Assembly (NCBI RefSeq): GCF_006965485.1
Contig: NZ_CP041360.1
Span: 3,534,001 to 3,598,000, forward strand
Direction: 5' to 3'
Source: Spirosoma sp. KCTC 42546
Lineage (GTDB): Bacteria > Bacteroidota > Bacteroidia > Cytophagales > Spirosomataceae
DNA length: 64,000 nt
Positions 45,425 through 54,646 of this stretch are shown piece after piece. Position numbers and translations under genes: made by a program. Positions within the stretch are counted from its first letter, which is position 1. Each line of letters starts with the position of its first letter. Below the pieces are notes generated by a model. The model was not told the DNA's origin and searched no databases. It worked only from the letters and a program-made list of their open reading frames with translations.

Positions 45425-45709
45425 ATGCCTATGAAACCTACGATCACGCTGGAATACTGCCCCAAATGTGGCTGGCTACTTCGGTCAGCCTGGATGGCGC
45501 AGGAATTACTGACTACGTTCACGGATGATATTCACGGCGTGTTGCTACACCCTTCTGAATGTAGTGGGCGTTTTTCTGTCCGGGTCGATGAGCAGACAAT
45601 CTTTGATCGAAAAGTAGCGGGTCGGTTCCCGGAGATAAAAGAACTGAAACAACTTGTTCGGGATGTAGTGAATCCTGAAAAAGACCTCGGCCATTCGGAT
45701 CGAAAATAA
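45425..45709 (+). CDS. SelT/SelW/SelH-family (Rdx) thioredoxin-like protein
   Basis: A 94-residue small redox protein. The N-terminal Cys-x-x-Cys is in LEYCPKCGWLLR, followed by the LHPSECSGRFSV region with a third Cys and the KVAGRFPEIKELKQLVRD end common in Rdx proteins. These bind or reduce disulfides and have a Cys in place of eukaryotic selenocysteine. It lies 6 bases after cvfB, so they are probably co-transcribed. Confidence 0.88.
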   Translation: MPMKPTITLEYCPKCGWLLRSAWMAQELLTTFTDDIHGVLLHPSECSGRFSVRVDEQTIFDRKVAGRFPEIKELKQLVRDVVNPEKDLGHSDRK

Positions 45710-45780
45710 GGGTCTGTGTTGAACAGAAAACAGTTGATTTTACTGAGGAGGGAAGCATAAGCCAGCAGAGAAAAGAGGAT

Positions 45781-45900
45781 TTGGTAAACCTGAACCGCTT
45801 AGGGATAGAAAAGCCGGGTGAAACCGCACAGGAAGGAGGAGTAGCTCTGAACACGGCAGATGCTTTAGTAATGGAAGCTGTTCCTGCAAAAACTAAATGA
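45781..45900 (+). CDS. Possible small protein of 39 residues, doubtful
   Basis: A frame from 45679 to the stop at 45898-45900 has protein-like composition (NLNRLGIEKPGETAQEGGVA, then LNTADALVMEAVPAKTK) but no ATG near its beginning. The TTG at 45781 is the earliest reasonable start. It may be a short protein, the remnant of a gene, or chance. It lies between the SelW-like gene and the lactonase gene. Confidence 0.22.
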   Translation: MVNLNRLGIEKPGETAQEGGVALNTADALVMEAVPAKTK

Positions 45901-45937
45901 GCCAATTCTGTTCGTTTAACCGTTTAAGACCTATACA

Positions 45938-47053
45938 ATGCCTATAAAGTACGTACTGCTGGCTGGATTTTTGTGTTTGATGAGCCAGTTTAACTTCGCA
46001 CAAAGTCCTGATTACTACCTCTATGTGGGTACCTACACCCGTAAAACCAGCGAGGGTATTTATGTATTCCGATTCAATACTCAAACGGGCGATTTCACGC
46101 CGGTGGGCATTGCCAAAGGGGTTACAAACCCTTGTTTCCTGGCAATTTCTACTGACCACCGCTTTTTGTATGCGAATGGGGGTAACACCGGTGATTCTGT
46201 TCGTGCCTTCTCCATTGATAAAGAATCACACAAACTAACCCTGCTCAACTCTGAGGCTTCGGACGGAAAAGGAGGAGCGCATATAGCCGTTGACAAAACG
46301 GGCAAGTGGGTAATTGTGGGCAACTACACGAGCGGTAGCGTTAGTGTATTACCTACTAAAGCGGATGGTTCTCTCGGTAAAGTGAGCCAGGTTATTCAGC
46401 ACGAAGGCAAAAGTATCGACCCCGAACGACAGACGAAACCCTATGTGCATTCCATCAATATTGCCCCCAATAACAAAGACGTCTTTGTACCTGATTTGGG
46501 AACCGATAAAATAATGACCTACGCACTGGATGCAAAAACGGGACAACTCGCAGCGGGTAATCCACCATTCACGGCCGTCACCCCAGGCTCTGGTCCGCGC
46601 CATTTTACGTTTCATCCGACTGGGAAGTTTGCCTATGTTATTCAGGAAATGGGTGCCACCATTACGGGTTTCACCTATAAAAGTGGGGCCTTAGAAACCA
46701 TCCAGACAATAAAGCTGCTTCCCGAAGAGTACACTGGTCGCAAATGGGCTGCCGATCTTCATATATCACCTGATGGGAGGTTCCTGTACGGCTCTAATCG
46801 TGCCCACGAGAGTCTGACGATTTTTAGTATCGATCCCAAAACCGGGCAACTCACCCTCGTGGATCATCAGCCGGTGAATGGTAAAACGCCCCGCAATTTC
46901 GCAATTGACCCGACTGGCAACTTTGTGCTGGTGGCCAATCAGGATTCGGATAACATCACCATTTTTAAACGGGATAAACAAACCGGCAAATTGACGCCCA
47001 CGGGGAAAGAGATTGCGGTGTCAATGCCCGTTTGCCTGAAATTTATTCCTTAA
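45938..47053 (+). CDS. Secreted lactonase, seven-bladed propeller (Pgl-like)
   Basis: A 371-residue protein of the 6-phosphogluconolactonase-like propeller family (YbhE type). A signal peptide ends near FNFAQ, so it is exported, unlike enterobacterial Pgl. Propeller motifs are repeated: YLYVGTYTRK, SEGIYVFRFN, NPCFLAISTDHRFLYA, GAHIAVDKTGKWVIVGNY, GPRHFTFHPTGKFAYV and FLYGSNRAHESLTIF. It would open sugar lactones. The next gene starts 6 bases later. Confidence 0.88.
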   Translation: MPIKYVLLAGFLCLMSQFNFAQSPDYYLYVGTYTRKTSEGIYVFRFNTQTGDFTPVGIAKGVTNPCFLAISTDHRFLYANGGNTGDSVRAFSIDKESHKLTLLNSEASDGKGGAHIAVDKTGKWVIVGNYTSGSVSVLPTKADGSLGKVSQVIQHEGKSIDPERQTKPYVHSINIAPNNKDVFVPDLGTDKIMTYALDAKTGQLAAGNPPFTAVTPGSGPRHFTFHPTGKFAYVIQEMGATITGFTYKSGALETIQTIKLLPEEYTGRKWAADLHISPDGRFLYGSNRAHESLTIFSIDPKTGQLTLVDHQPVNGKTPRNFAIDPTGNFVLVANQDSDNITIFKRDKQTGKLTPTGKEIAVSMPVCLKFIP

Positions 47054-47059
47054 GAGAGA

Positions 47060-47779
47060 ATGATGAAGCCCACCATCTATCTATTCGTTTGGGCAATTTG
47101 CCTGCCTCTGGTCTGTCAGGCGCAGAAATGGGGAGAGAAAATCAATACGTTAAGGGCACAACTAACCCCACACGTCACACATGCCGTTTATGATTCACTC
47201 CATTTTATTATAACTGAGCACTATCTGCAAGTAACTGCCGAAGAACGGAGTAAGATTAGAGATAGCCTTAAAAAACACGCTCACTGGTCAACGGAGAAAC
47301 TCTGTACAGATACTGAAAAAGGCGAAAAAATCATCATCAGCGGACGCGTAGTCGATGAGCAGAACAAACCAATTCCTACTGTTCAACTGGCTATTTTTCA
47401 AGCCGATAATAACGGTTACTACGCACCGTCGGATTCGGTTTCGAAAAAGATGAGCGAAAACGACCCCCGCCTTTTTGGGTTTATAACGACCGATAAATCA
47501 GGGAATTATTTGTTTCAAACGATTCGGCCCGCCAGCTACCCTATCCAATACAATGGACGTACGATTCCGCAACATATTCATATCAATACGAACGCAGTGG
47601 GCTATAACGCACGTGCCATACAGATGGTATTTGAACGCGACCCAGCCATGAACGAGTCGTATTGGCAAGATTGGGCCAGGAAACAAAACTATCCAGTTGT
47701 CAGGTTGACAATTGGAAAAGATAAGCGTTTGTTCGGGGCGTATGACCTGGTTTTGACTCGGGTAGGCCAAGGAAAATAG
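47060..47779 (+). CDS. Secreted intradiol-dioxygenase-like protein
   Basis: A 239-residue exported protein; the signal peptide ends near CQAQ. The C-terminal part matches the beta-sandwich core of intradiol ring-cleavage dioxygenases: SGRVVDEQNKPIPTVQLAIFQ, YYAPSDSV with one candidate Tyr ligand, GFITTDKSGNYLF, then SYPIQYN and IPQHIHIN with a second Tyr and two His ligands. The family binds Fe(III) and opens catechol rings, but secreted Bacteroidota versions have no known substrate. It is 6 bases after the lactonase gene. Confidence 0.75.
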   Translation: MMKPTIYLFVWAICLPLVCQAQKWGEKINTLRAQLTPHVTHAVYDSLHFIITEHYLQVTAEERSKIRDSLKKHAHWSTEKLCTDTEKGEKIIISGRVVDEQNKPIPTVQLAIFQADNNGYYAPSDSVSKKMSENDPRLFGFITTDKSGNYLFQTIRPASYPIQYNGRTIPQHIHINTNAVGYNARAIQMVFERDPAMNESYWQDWARKQNYPVVRLTIGKDKRLFGAYDLVLTRVGQGK

Positions 47780-47959
47780 ACGAGTTGGGACTGCTACCTA
47801 CCCGTTAACATACTCTACTCCAGCAGTAGTAGCCAGCTATATCGGCTGGTAACACAGGCTTAGTTGGCCCCATTGACTAATCGCAGGATAAAAGCCTTAC
47901 CAAAAGTATAATGGGTGCAAAGGCGACTTTACTAACCACGAATCATTGCTTACAAAAAA

Positions 47960-49666
47960 ATGCCATTACGCTCCCGAGATTGGTTTGGCCGCACCGGAAA
48001 AGACGGCTTTATTTATCGTGCCTGGATGAAAAATCAGGGTTTCCCGCATCATGAGTTCGAGGGGAAACCGGTTATTGGTATCTGTAACACCTGGTCGGAA
48101 TTAACGCCCTGCAACGCGCACTTCCGTGAGCTGGCCGAAGCCATTAAACGAGGTGTCTGGGAAGCCGGTGGTTTTCCGCTGGAGTTTCCGGTAATGTCGC
48201 TGGGCGAATGTCAGATAAAGCCGACCGCCATGCTGTTCCGTAATCTGGCCAGTATGGACGTTGAAGAAAGTATTCGGGGTAATTCTATTGATGGTGTTAT
48301 CCTGATGTGTGGTTGCGACAAAACCACGCCTTCGCTTGTCATGGGTGCCTGTAGTGTCGATATTCCAACAATGGTGGTATCGGGTGGGCCAATGCTGGCT
48401 GGTCGGTTTAGGGGTAAGAAAATTGGTACCAGCGATGTATGGCGTTTTGCCGAAGCCTACAAAATGGGGGAAATGAGCCAGGCCGATTTTGTGGCTTCCG
48501 AAGCCAGTATGGCCCGTAGCCAGGGACACTGTGCCGTAATGGGTACAGCGAGTACAATGGCGGCCATGGTCGAGTCGCTGGGGTTGGCCCTTCCTGACAA
48601 TGCCACCATTCCCGCAGCCGATTCGCGCCGGAAAGTACTGGCGCATATGACGGGTGTACGGATGGTTGAGCTGGTGAAAGAAAACGTAAAACCTTCACAG
48701 ATTTTAACCCGGCAGGCATTTGAGAATGCCATTATGATTAATGCGGCTCTGGGCGGTTCTACCAATTTCATCCTGCATTTAACGGCCATTGCCGGACGAG
48801 TTGGCGTTGACTTGTCGCTGGATGATTTCGATACCTTATCGGCTAAAATTCCGTTACTGGCTAACCTGCAACCGTCTGGTGAGCATTTTGTAGAAGATCT
48901 GTTTTATGCCGGTGGGTTGCCCGCTATTATTCGTGAACTGCGCAATGTACTTAATAACGATGCGTTGACGGTGAATGGCCGGACAATCGGCGAAAACTGC
49001 GCCGAAGCCCAATGCTACGACCCTGCCGTAATAGCATCGGTTGAGCAGCCATTTAAACCTGAGTCGGGGATAGCGGTGTTGCGGGGTAATCTCTGTTTGA
49101 ATGGAGCCGTAATAAAACCGTCGGCTGCGTCGCCCGCGTTGATGCAGCATACGGGTCGGGCGGTTGTATTCGAGGATATCGACGACTACAAAGCCCGTAT
49201 CGACGATCCGAATCTGGATGTTGATCCAACCTGTGTTTTGGTTCTGAAAAATGTAGGGCCAAAAGGCTATCCGGGCATGCCGGAAGTCGGCAATATGCAG
49301 CTACCCGCCAAAATTCTGGCACAGGGTGTTCACGACATGGTTCGCATTTCGGACGGTCGCATGAGTGGTACTGGTTTCGGAACGGTTGTGTTGCACGTAT
49401 CGCCCGAATCGGCGGTTGGCGGGAACCTGGCCCTGGTGCAGAATGGCGATTTGATTACGCTCGACGTTGACAATCGGAGTCTACATCTGCATGTGTCCGA
49501 TGAAGAACTGGCGGGACGATTGGTTCATTTTAAGCCCCTCGAGTTAGGCTACGATCGTGGTTATGTCAACCTGTATATCCGCCACGTAACACAGGCCCAC
49601 GAAGGCGCAGATTTTGATTTTCTCCGCGGTGGCTCTGGAAGTGAAGTAAAGCGGGATTCGCATTAA
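47960..49666 (+). CDS. IlvD/Edd-family dehydratase, probably sugar-acid dehydratase
   Basis: A 568-residue Fe-S dehydratase. Candidate cluster ligands are Cys in GICNTWSELTPCN, MCGCDKTTPS (near 118) and RGNLCLNG; other family motifs are GECQIKPTAMLFRN and GRMSGTGFGTVVLH. The N-terminus (LRSRDWFGRTGKDGFIYRAW) is like L-arabinonate or D-xylonate dehydratases and not like the IlvD of valine synthesis, and no ilv genes are close. It would make 2-keto-3-deoxy acids from aldonic acids. The exact sugar is unknown. Confidence 0.85.
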   Translation: MPLRSRDWFGRTGKDGFIYRAWMKNQGFPHHEFEGKPVIGICNTWSELTPCNAHFRELAEAIKRGVWEAGGFPLEFPVMSLGECQIKPTAMLFRNLASMDVEESIRGNSIDGVILMCGCDKTTPSLVMGACSVDIPTMVVSGGPMLAGRFRGKKIGTSDVWRFAEAYKMGEMSQADFVASEASMARSQGHCAVMGTASTMAAMVESLGLALPDNATIPAADSRRKVLAHMTGVRMVELVKENVKPSQILTRQAFENAIMINAALGGSTNFILHLTAIAGRVGVDLSLDDFDTLSAKIPLLANLQPSGEHFVEDLFYAGGLPAIIRELRNVLNNDALTVNGRTIGENCAEAQCYDPAVIASVEQPFKPESGIAVLRGNLCLNGAVIKPSAASPALMQHTGRAVVFEDIDDYKARIDDPNLDVDPTCVLVLKNVGPKGYPGMPEVGNMQLPAKILAQGVHDMVRISDGRMSGTGFGTVVLHVSPESAVGGNLALVQNGDLITLDVDNRSLHLHVSDEELAGRLVHFKPLELGYDRGYVNLYIRHVTQAHEGADFDFLRGGSGSEVKRDSH

Positions 49667-49688
49667 CCGTTAAAGGTTTTCAGTTTAT

Positions 49689-49726
49689 GGTTTTCGGTTG
49701 GGTGACGCGTCAGCCAACCGAAAACC
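49689..49726. terminator. Strong hairpin terminator after the dehydratase gene
   Basis: GGTTTTCGGTTGG (49689-49701) pairs perfectly with CCAACCGAAAACC (49714-49726); the 12-base loop contains the self-complementary TGACGCGTCA. It lies 23 bases after the stop codon and before the convergent sugar dehydrogenase. Confidence 0.75.
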
Positions 49727-49836
49727 TTTAATGGGAAACAAGATTGAACTTTGGGAGCCAAATAATGCCGAATATAAAAAACTCTGCATGGGTAAGACTA
49801 CCTATTAACCGTTAACTGGTTTACAAATCAGTGGGA

Positions 49837-51144
49837 CTATAATAGCCCTAATCGTAATTGCTGACCGCTCAAAAAGGTTAGTTGCCCACCTGGTTCATAC
49901 GTAATCTGTCTGGCTAAGCTGGTTAAACCAGTTCCTATAGTCACAGCATGACGTACAACTGCCTGATCGCTTATGATTGGCACATGCCCGCACGACCAGA
50001 TGGCGGAATCATGCCAGTCGCCATTTTTAGTAGTCTGACAGGTTTCACCCCTATAGATTATTTTAAAGAGTTTGGCTTCATTGTAACTCAGGTAATACAA
50101 ATTTCCATCTGTACCCACGGTTAAACTCACGAGTAAGCCCGTTAGGTAATCGGCAAACGGTGATTTAACGGATGCTGGGCCTGATACATCCAGCACTCTG
50201 ATCCATTTGATGCAATAGTCCAGAAAAAAATACTTGCCAACGAATGAAGACGGGTAGGCGGGTATGGGTGGATTGTAAAATGTACCCCCCGTAATGGCAC
50301 AGCCAATATCAGGGCCGCTATGCGGATACACATAGTATGGGTTCGAAAAAGCAGGATTAGCGCTAATTCCTTCTGCGATTGGCCAGCCAAAATTCTGCCC
50401 TCCAGTGGTGGCATCATTGATTTCCTCCCAGTTCTCCTGACCAACATCGTTGACGAAAAAGCGACCTGTTCCTGGCTGAAAGGTTAGTGTATACGGATTT
50501 CGTAAGCCATACGCCCAGATACGTTTTCTGGCTTCTGAACCGCTTGAGAACGGGTTCCCGGATGGCACACTGCCATCTGGATTAATCCGTAATACTTTGC
50601 CTAAGTAATTATCTAAATTCTGGGAATTAGGCGGATTTGCATTATCCCCTACACCTACATACAGCTTTTGATCGGGACCAAACGCCAGCGAACCCCCGTT
50701 GTGATTGGTTGCACTAAGTGGATCTAAGTCTAAAAGAATGAGCTCACTGCCAATACTTGCCACATCACTATTAGCTGTAAATCGACTGATCCTATTATGC
50801 GCAGCAACTGTTCCACTAGTGGGTACAGTATAGTAGAGGTAGATGTATTGATTGGTAGTAAAAGAAGGATCGAACGCTATACCTAGCAACCCACGCTCCA
50901 CATTTGAATCAACGGTGAGTTGTAAAAATGGATCGGCTAATAGGGCTCCATTCTTGATAACGCGCAGATTGCCGTTCTGCTGGGCAACAAAAAGTCGGCC
51001 ATCAGGTGCCGCCTGAACAACTGTGGGCTTAGTTAATCCGGAGGCTACAGCTACCTGTGTAAAGCTGTTGGGGAAAGTTTGAGCAATTGCTGTTTCAATG
51101 GCGAGGCAGAGAAGGGAAATGAGATAGACACTACTTCTACCCAT
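49837..51144 (-). CDS. Secreted PQQ-dependent sugar dehydrogenase-like protein
   Basis: A 435-residue exported beta-propeller of the glucose/sorbosone dehydrogenase family. The signal peptide ends near TAIAQ. Motifs include RGLLGIAFDP, HNGGSLAFGPDQKLYVGVGD, GKVLRINPDG, AYGLRNPYTLTFQPGTGRFF and DVGQENWEEI. A C-terminal module of about 60 residues (WHDSAIWSCGHVP, then a beta-rich part) follows the propeller. The frame reaches 51195; the ATG at 51144 (MGRSSVYLISLL) gives the signal peptide. PQQ or calcium use is inferred from the family. Confidence 0.85.
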   Translation of the reverse strand: MGRSSVYLISLLCLAIETAIAQTFPNSFTQVAVASGLTKPTVVQAAPDGRLFVAQQNGNLRVIKNGALLADPFLQLTVDSNVERGLLGIAFDPSFTTNQYIYLYYTVPTSGTVAAHNRISRFTANSDVASIGSELILLDLDPLSATNHNGGSLAFGPDQKLYVGVGDNANPPNSQNLDNYLGKVLRINPDGSVPSGNPFSSGSEARKRIWAYGLRNPYTLTFQPGTGRFFVNDVGQENWEEINDATTGGQNFGWPIAEGISANPAFSNPYYVYPHSGPDIGCAITGGTFYNPPIPAYPSSFVGKYFFLDYCIKWIRVLDVSGPASVKSPFADYLTGLLVSLTVGTDGNLYYLSYNEAKLFKIIYRGETCQTTKNGDWHDSAIWSCGHVPIISDQAVVRHAVTIGTGLTSLARQITYEPGGQLTFLSGQQLRLGLL

Positions 51145-51421
51145 CGACTTACTTTTTAGCGGGTGGGAGTCGTGTAACTTTAAGGTAGTTGGCACGATTT
51201 ATTCACTGATTGTTCGTGACTATGTAGCAGCAAAAAGTACGCCGGATTGGTTAATGACCTGAACCTGGCTGAACAATCGAGTTGACGAAGCAGCCGTTTT
51301 AAATGGCTTACAAAGAAGAATACCTTCTACTAAATAATCATAAACATCACGCTTATGGCCTTATCGTCCGGCATTGAACTTGTGGGCATTTCAACAAACT
51401 GTCCAACTGTATACCTGGATC

Positions 51422-52756
51422 ATGCGTCTTTTTTTGATCATTCTGGTTAGCTCAAAATTAATTGCCCAGACACCTAAGCTACGGTTATCCTTGGAAGCCA
51501 CTGGCTTATATCGGCCCACTGATGTTGTCGTTCTAAGTCCAACGGAATTCCTGGTGTCACAAACAGATGGAAGGATACGGTTAATTCGCAATGGAGTGAT
51601 TCAGACTAACTCGTTTCTGAATATCAATACAAAAATTAACGATGCAACCTGGGAGGGTATTTTTGGGATAACGTTGCATCCAAATTATGCCACGAACGGC
51701 TATATCTATGTTCACTATTGTCGGACTGGCGACAGAGCTTCTGTATTTGCCCGCTATACCCGAAAAAGCACAAATCCCGATCAGGCTGATCCGGCTTCAG
51801 AATTAATTCTTTTTACGGTTCCTTACACCAATCCGCTGGGTGGACACCGATCGGGTCGGCTTGGTTTCGGCCCTGATGGCTATCTCTACATAACAACAGG
51901 CGATTCGTCGCCCGGTCTGGTGGGATCAATCGGCGATCCGAACAAACTAGCGCAGAGCCTTCAAAACCTGTATGGGAAATTGCTTCGTATTGATGTGGAT
52001 CATGGAAATCCGTATACGATTCCCCCCACAAATCCGTATGCCAGCCCGACAGATGGCGTACCCGATGAGATTTATGCGCTAGGCCTTCGTAATCCATGGC
52101 GCTGGAGCTTTGATCGCCAAACCGGCGATTTCTGGCTGGGTGATGTGGGGCAGGATGACTGGGAAGAACTGAACTTTACGGCGGCTAACGCTCCGGCTCC
52201 GCAGAATTATGGCTGGCCTTGTTTTGAAGGCAGCCATCCCTATAATTCAACTTGTTCTACCAATGCAACTTACCATATGCCATTGTTAGACTATGCGGGT
52301 CATAATTCAGGGCAAATTGCATCCATTACGGGTGGATTTGTTTACCGGGGAAGCGCCTATCCGAATTTGCAGGGTTGGTATGTGTATGGAGATTATGCAC
52401 GGGGCACCTTCTGGACCCTGAAACGGGAGAGTAATGGCACGTATCAGAATATTCGCCAACCGATAACCACACTAACAAGTCCCGTATCATTTGGCGAAGG
52501 GCCAAATGGCGAGTTGTACGTACTCTCTATGTCGGATGGTGTACTTTATCATCTTACCGATGAACCAATTGCCAGCAAGCAGAGTGGAAGCTGGACCAGC
52601 TTAACAACCTGGAACTGCAATTGCCTGCCAGCGATGGAGGATGAGGTTATTATCTTGCCAGAGCACACCGTTTCCGTAAATCAGGCAACTCAGATTAAGT
52701 CGCTGACAATAAGAGGGAAGTTGTTCTTGAGTAGTGGAGGGCGTGTATCGTTTTAA
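51422..52756 (+). CDS. Secreted PQQ-dependent sugar dehydrogenase-like protein, paralogue
   Basis: A 444-residue protein of the same family as its divergent neighbour. Motifs are WEGIFGITLHPNY, GHRSGRLGFGPDGYLYITTGD, YGKLLRIDVDHG, ALGLRNPWRWSFDRQTGDFW and DVGQDDWEELNF. The same C-terminal module occurs (SGSWTSLTTWNCNCLP). The signal peptide is MRLFLIILVSSKLIAQ from the ATG at 51422; the frame could begin at 51374. About 277 bases separate the two divergent starts, which suggests shared control. Confidence 0.85.
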   Translation: MRLFLIILVSSKLIAQTPKLRLSLEATGLYRPTDVVVLSPTEFLVSQTDGRIRLIRNGVIQTNSFLNINTKINDATWEGIFGITLHPNYATNGYIYVHYCRTGDRASVFARYTRKSTNPDQADPASELILFTVPYTNPLGGHRSGRLGFGPDGYLYITTGDSSPGLVGSIGDPNKLAQSLQNLYGKLLRIDVDHGNPYTIPPTNPYASPTDGVPDEIYALGLRNPWRWSFDRQTGDFWLGDVGQDDWEELNFTAANAPAPQNYGWPCFEGSHPYNSTCSTNATYHMPLLDYAGHNSGQIASITGGFVYRGSAYPNLQGWYVYGDYARGTFWTLKRESNGTYQNIRQPITTLTSPVSFGEGPNGELYVLSMSDGVLYHLTDEPIASKQSGSWTSLTTWNCNCLPAMEDEVIILPEHTVSVNQATQIKSLTIRGKLFLSSGGRVSF

Positions 52757-52841
52757 GAGAAGCACTGCTGAGTATGCATCTTTAGGATGAAATTTCGCCT
52801 AAATTTCGCATCGATCCATCCTTAACCCTGATTTTTGTTGC

Positions 52842-53618
52842 ATGACTGATTTTGCCCGACAGACTGCTCTGATTACCGGAGCCGGAACCGGTATTGGTTT
52901 CGCTATTGCCAAAGCCTTAACCCTACAGGGAGCCAATGTATTGCTCAACGATTATGATGACACACTAGCTCATACAGCGGCTAAAACGATTCGGGCAGCT
53001 ATTCCACCCAATGGATCGGGCCAGTGCGAAGCGTATCCCGGCGATGCCTCCGATGTGCAGTTTATTCAGCAGATGGTCGAAACGGCGGTCAGTCGGTTCG
53101 GATCTGTCGATATCGCGATTGCCAACGCGGGGATTACCATCTTCGGCGACATATTCACAACGACGCCGGAGGCCTTTCAGAAAATTGTGGATTTGAATCT
53201 GAGAGGTAGCTTTTTTCTGGCACAGGCCGCAGCCAGACAAATGCGCGAACAGGGGAGAGGAGGGAGTGTGTTGTTTATGTCTTCCGTAGTGGGGCACCAG
53301 GCGCATCCGGGTTTACCGGTTTATAGCATGACGAAAGCTGGGCTTGAAATGTTGGCCAAGCAATTAGTCATTGATTTTTCGCCCCTCGGTATTACCGTAA
53401 ATGCGATTGCCCCCGGTGCCACACTGACCGAGCGTACATTAGACGACCCGTCGTACATACCCATCTGGTCGAGAATTACACCCATGGGGCGACCCGCCAC
53501 TGTAGACGACATAACAAACGCGGCCCTGTTTCTAATCGCACCTGCCTCCCGACACATTACCGGCCAAAGCCTAGTTGTTGATGGCGGCTGGACAAGTGTA
53601 AGCCCGCCACCGGTTTAG
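52842..53618 (+). CDS. Short-chain dehydrogenase/reductase (FabG/glucose-dehydrogenase-like)
   Basis: A 258-residue classical SDR. Cofactor motif TGAGTGIGFAIA, NAGITIFG, catalytic Ser in MSSVVG and Tyr-x-x-x-Lys in YSMTKAG, and the family's ending DGGWTS are present. It could use a sugar, alcohol or ketone. It follows the sugar dehydrogenase by 85 bases on the same strand, so a role in the same sugar oxidation route is possible but not shown. Confidence 0.9.
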   Translation: MTDFARQTALITGAGTGIGFAIAKALTLQGANVLLNDYDDTLAHTAAKTIRAAIPPNGSGQCEAYPGDASDVQFIQQMVETAVSRFGSVDIAIANAGITIFGDIFTTTPEAFQKIVDLNLRGSFFLAQAAARQMREQGRGGSVLFMSSVVGHQAHPGLPVYSMTKAGLEMLAKQLVIDFSPLGITVNAIAPGATLTERTLDDPSYIPIWSRITPMGRPATVDDITNAALFLIAPASRHITGQSLVVDGGWTSVSPPPV

Positions 53619-53652
53619 TGGAGTAGGTGGGGTGAGTGAAGTAAGTGGTGTA

Positions 53653-53727
53653 AGTGAAGTGAGTGGAATAGGTGGAGTGAGTTAATGCGGGCTAGCCACT
53701 TACTCCACCTATTCCACTCACTTCACT
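53653..53727. repeat. 30-base inverted repeat with GTGAAGTGAGTGGAATAGG words
   Basis: Arms at 53653-53682 and 53698-53727 are inverse copies with one mismatch and a 15-base loop. The vocabulary is the same as in the mlaF-mlaD gap at 41398-41531. It lies between the convergent SDR and EamA genes and probably ends both transcripts. Confidence 0.8.
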
Positions 53728-54646
53728 ACTTCCTCCCCAGTGTAATCAACACAACCCCCACCAGAGCAACGATAGCGCCGATAAACGACTGGCTTGAAAA
53801 GATTTCTCCCGCAAATAAGGTGCCCAGAAGCATAGCCACAACGGGGTTCACAAAGGCATAGGTTGATAGTAATTGGGGAGTGGCATTCCGTGCCAGCCAG
53901 GCGTAGGAGGAGAAGCCGATGATACTGCCAAAAATGATTAAATAGACCATTGAGCCAATTGCTTTTGCTGGTGCATCCAGAATACTTAAGGGGGTAACCG
54001 GTTCCAGTAGCAGGCTGAGAATCAAGGTAGCAACCCCGCCTACAATCATTTGAATACCACTCGAAATCGTGCCGGATGGCAACGAAAGTCGCGGAGCCAT
54101 CAGTGTACCAATGGCCCACGCAAAGTTGCCGGCTGCCACCAGCCCTACGCCAATCAGTTTCGAGTCCATACCACCTGCACCCTGTAAGTTATCCGGCTTA
54201 ATTAGCAGATAAATCCCGATCAGGCCAATGACCAGGCCAGCCAGCGCCATATTACTTGGGCGTTGGCGCCCAAATGCGAACCAGTTTAGGGTAAGCAGGT
54301 AAACAGGCAATAAGCCACCTAGCAGAGCCGCCATACCGCTCGGAATATATTGAAGTCCTACCGAAAGACAGCCATTGGCAATCGTAAGCAGCAGTACGCC
54401 AATAATACCTGCCGATCGCCATTCCTGCCGGGTAGGAGCAGGCGTACCCGTTAGTCGGGCATAGCTATACAGAATTGACCCGGCAATCAGATAACGAACA
54501 GAGACCATGTATAAAGGAGGCATCTGCTCGGTCATGAAATGAATGAACAGATAGGTCGACCCCCAGAGGATATACACAGAGACTAGATTCCCCCAAAGAG
54601 TAAGGCGGGTTGGGGTACTTGTAACAGGAGAGGAAACGGCTTGCAT
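53726..54646 (-). CDS. EamA/DMT-family exporter
   Basis: A 306-residue inner-membrane protein with ten predicted TM segments arranged as two EamA repeats: ILWGSTYLFIHF at the start, then MAALLGGLLPVYLLTLNWF, LIGVGLVAAGNFAWAIGTL and STYAFVNPVVAMLLGTLFAGE. It resembles YedA-type amino-acid or metabolite exporters; the substrate is unknown. It is convergent with the SDR gene and shares its terminal repeat. Confidence 0.9.
   Translation of the reverse strand: MQAVSSPVTSTPTRLTLWGNLVSVYILWGSTYLFIHFMTEQMPPLYMVSVRYLIAGSILYSYARLTGTPAPTRQEWRSAGIIGVLLLTIANGCLSVGLQYIPSGMAALLGGLLPVYLLTLNWFAFGRQRPSNMALAGLVIGLIGIYLLIKPDNLQGAGGMDSKLIGVGLVAAGNFAWAIGTLMAPRLSLPSGTISSGIQMIVGGVATLILSLLLEPVTPLSILDAPAKAIGSMVYLIIFGSIIGFSSYAWLARNATPQLLSTYAFVNPVVAMLLGTLFAGEIFSSQSFIGAIVALVGVVLITLGRK

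Noticed and set aside
45519..45905. 128-codon minus-strand frame
   Set aside because: It is antisense to the well-supported SelW-like gene and has no motif.
48101..48646. 181-codon minus-strand frame
   Set aside because: It lies fully inside the IlvD/Edd dehydratase gene and its composition is that of a shadow frame.
47960..49666. Valine/isoleucine biosynthesis gene ilvD
   Set aside because: The N-terminus is like sugar-acid dehydratases and no other branched-chain amino-acid gene is close; the neighbours act on sugars.
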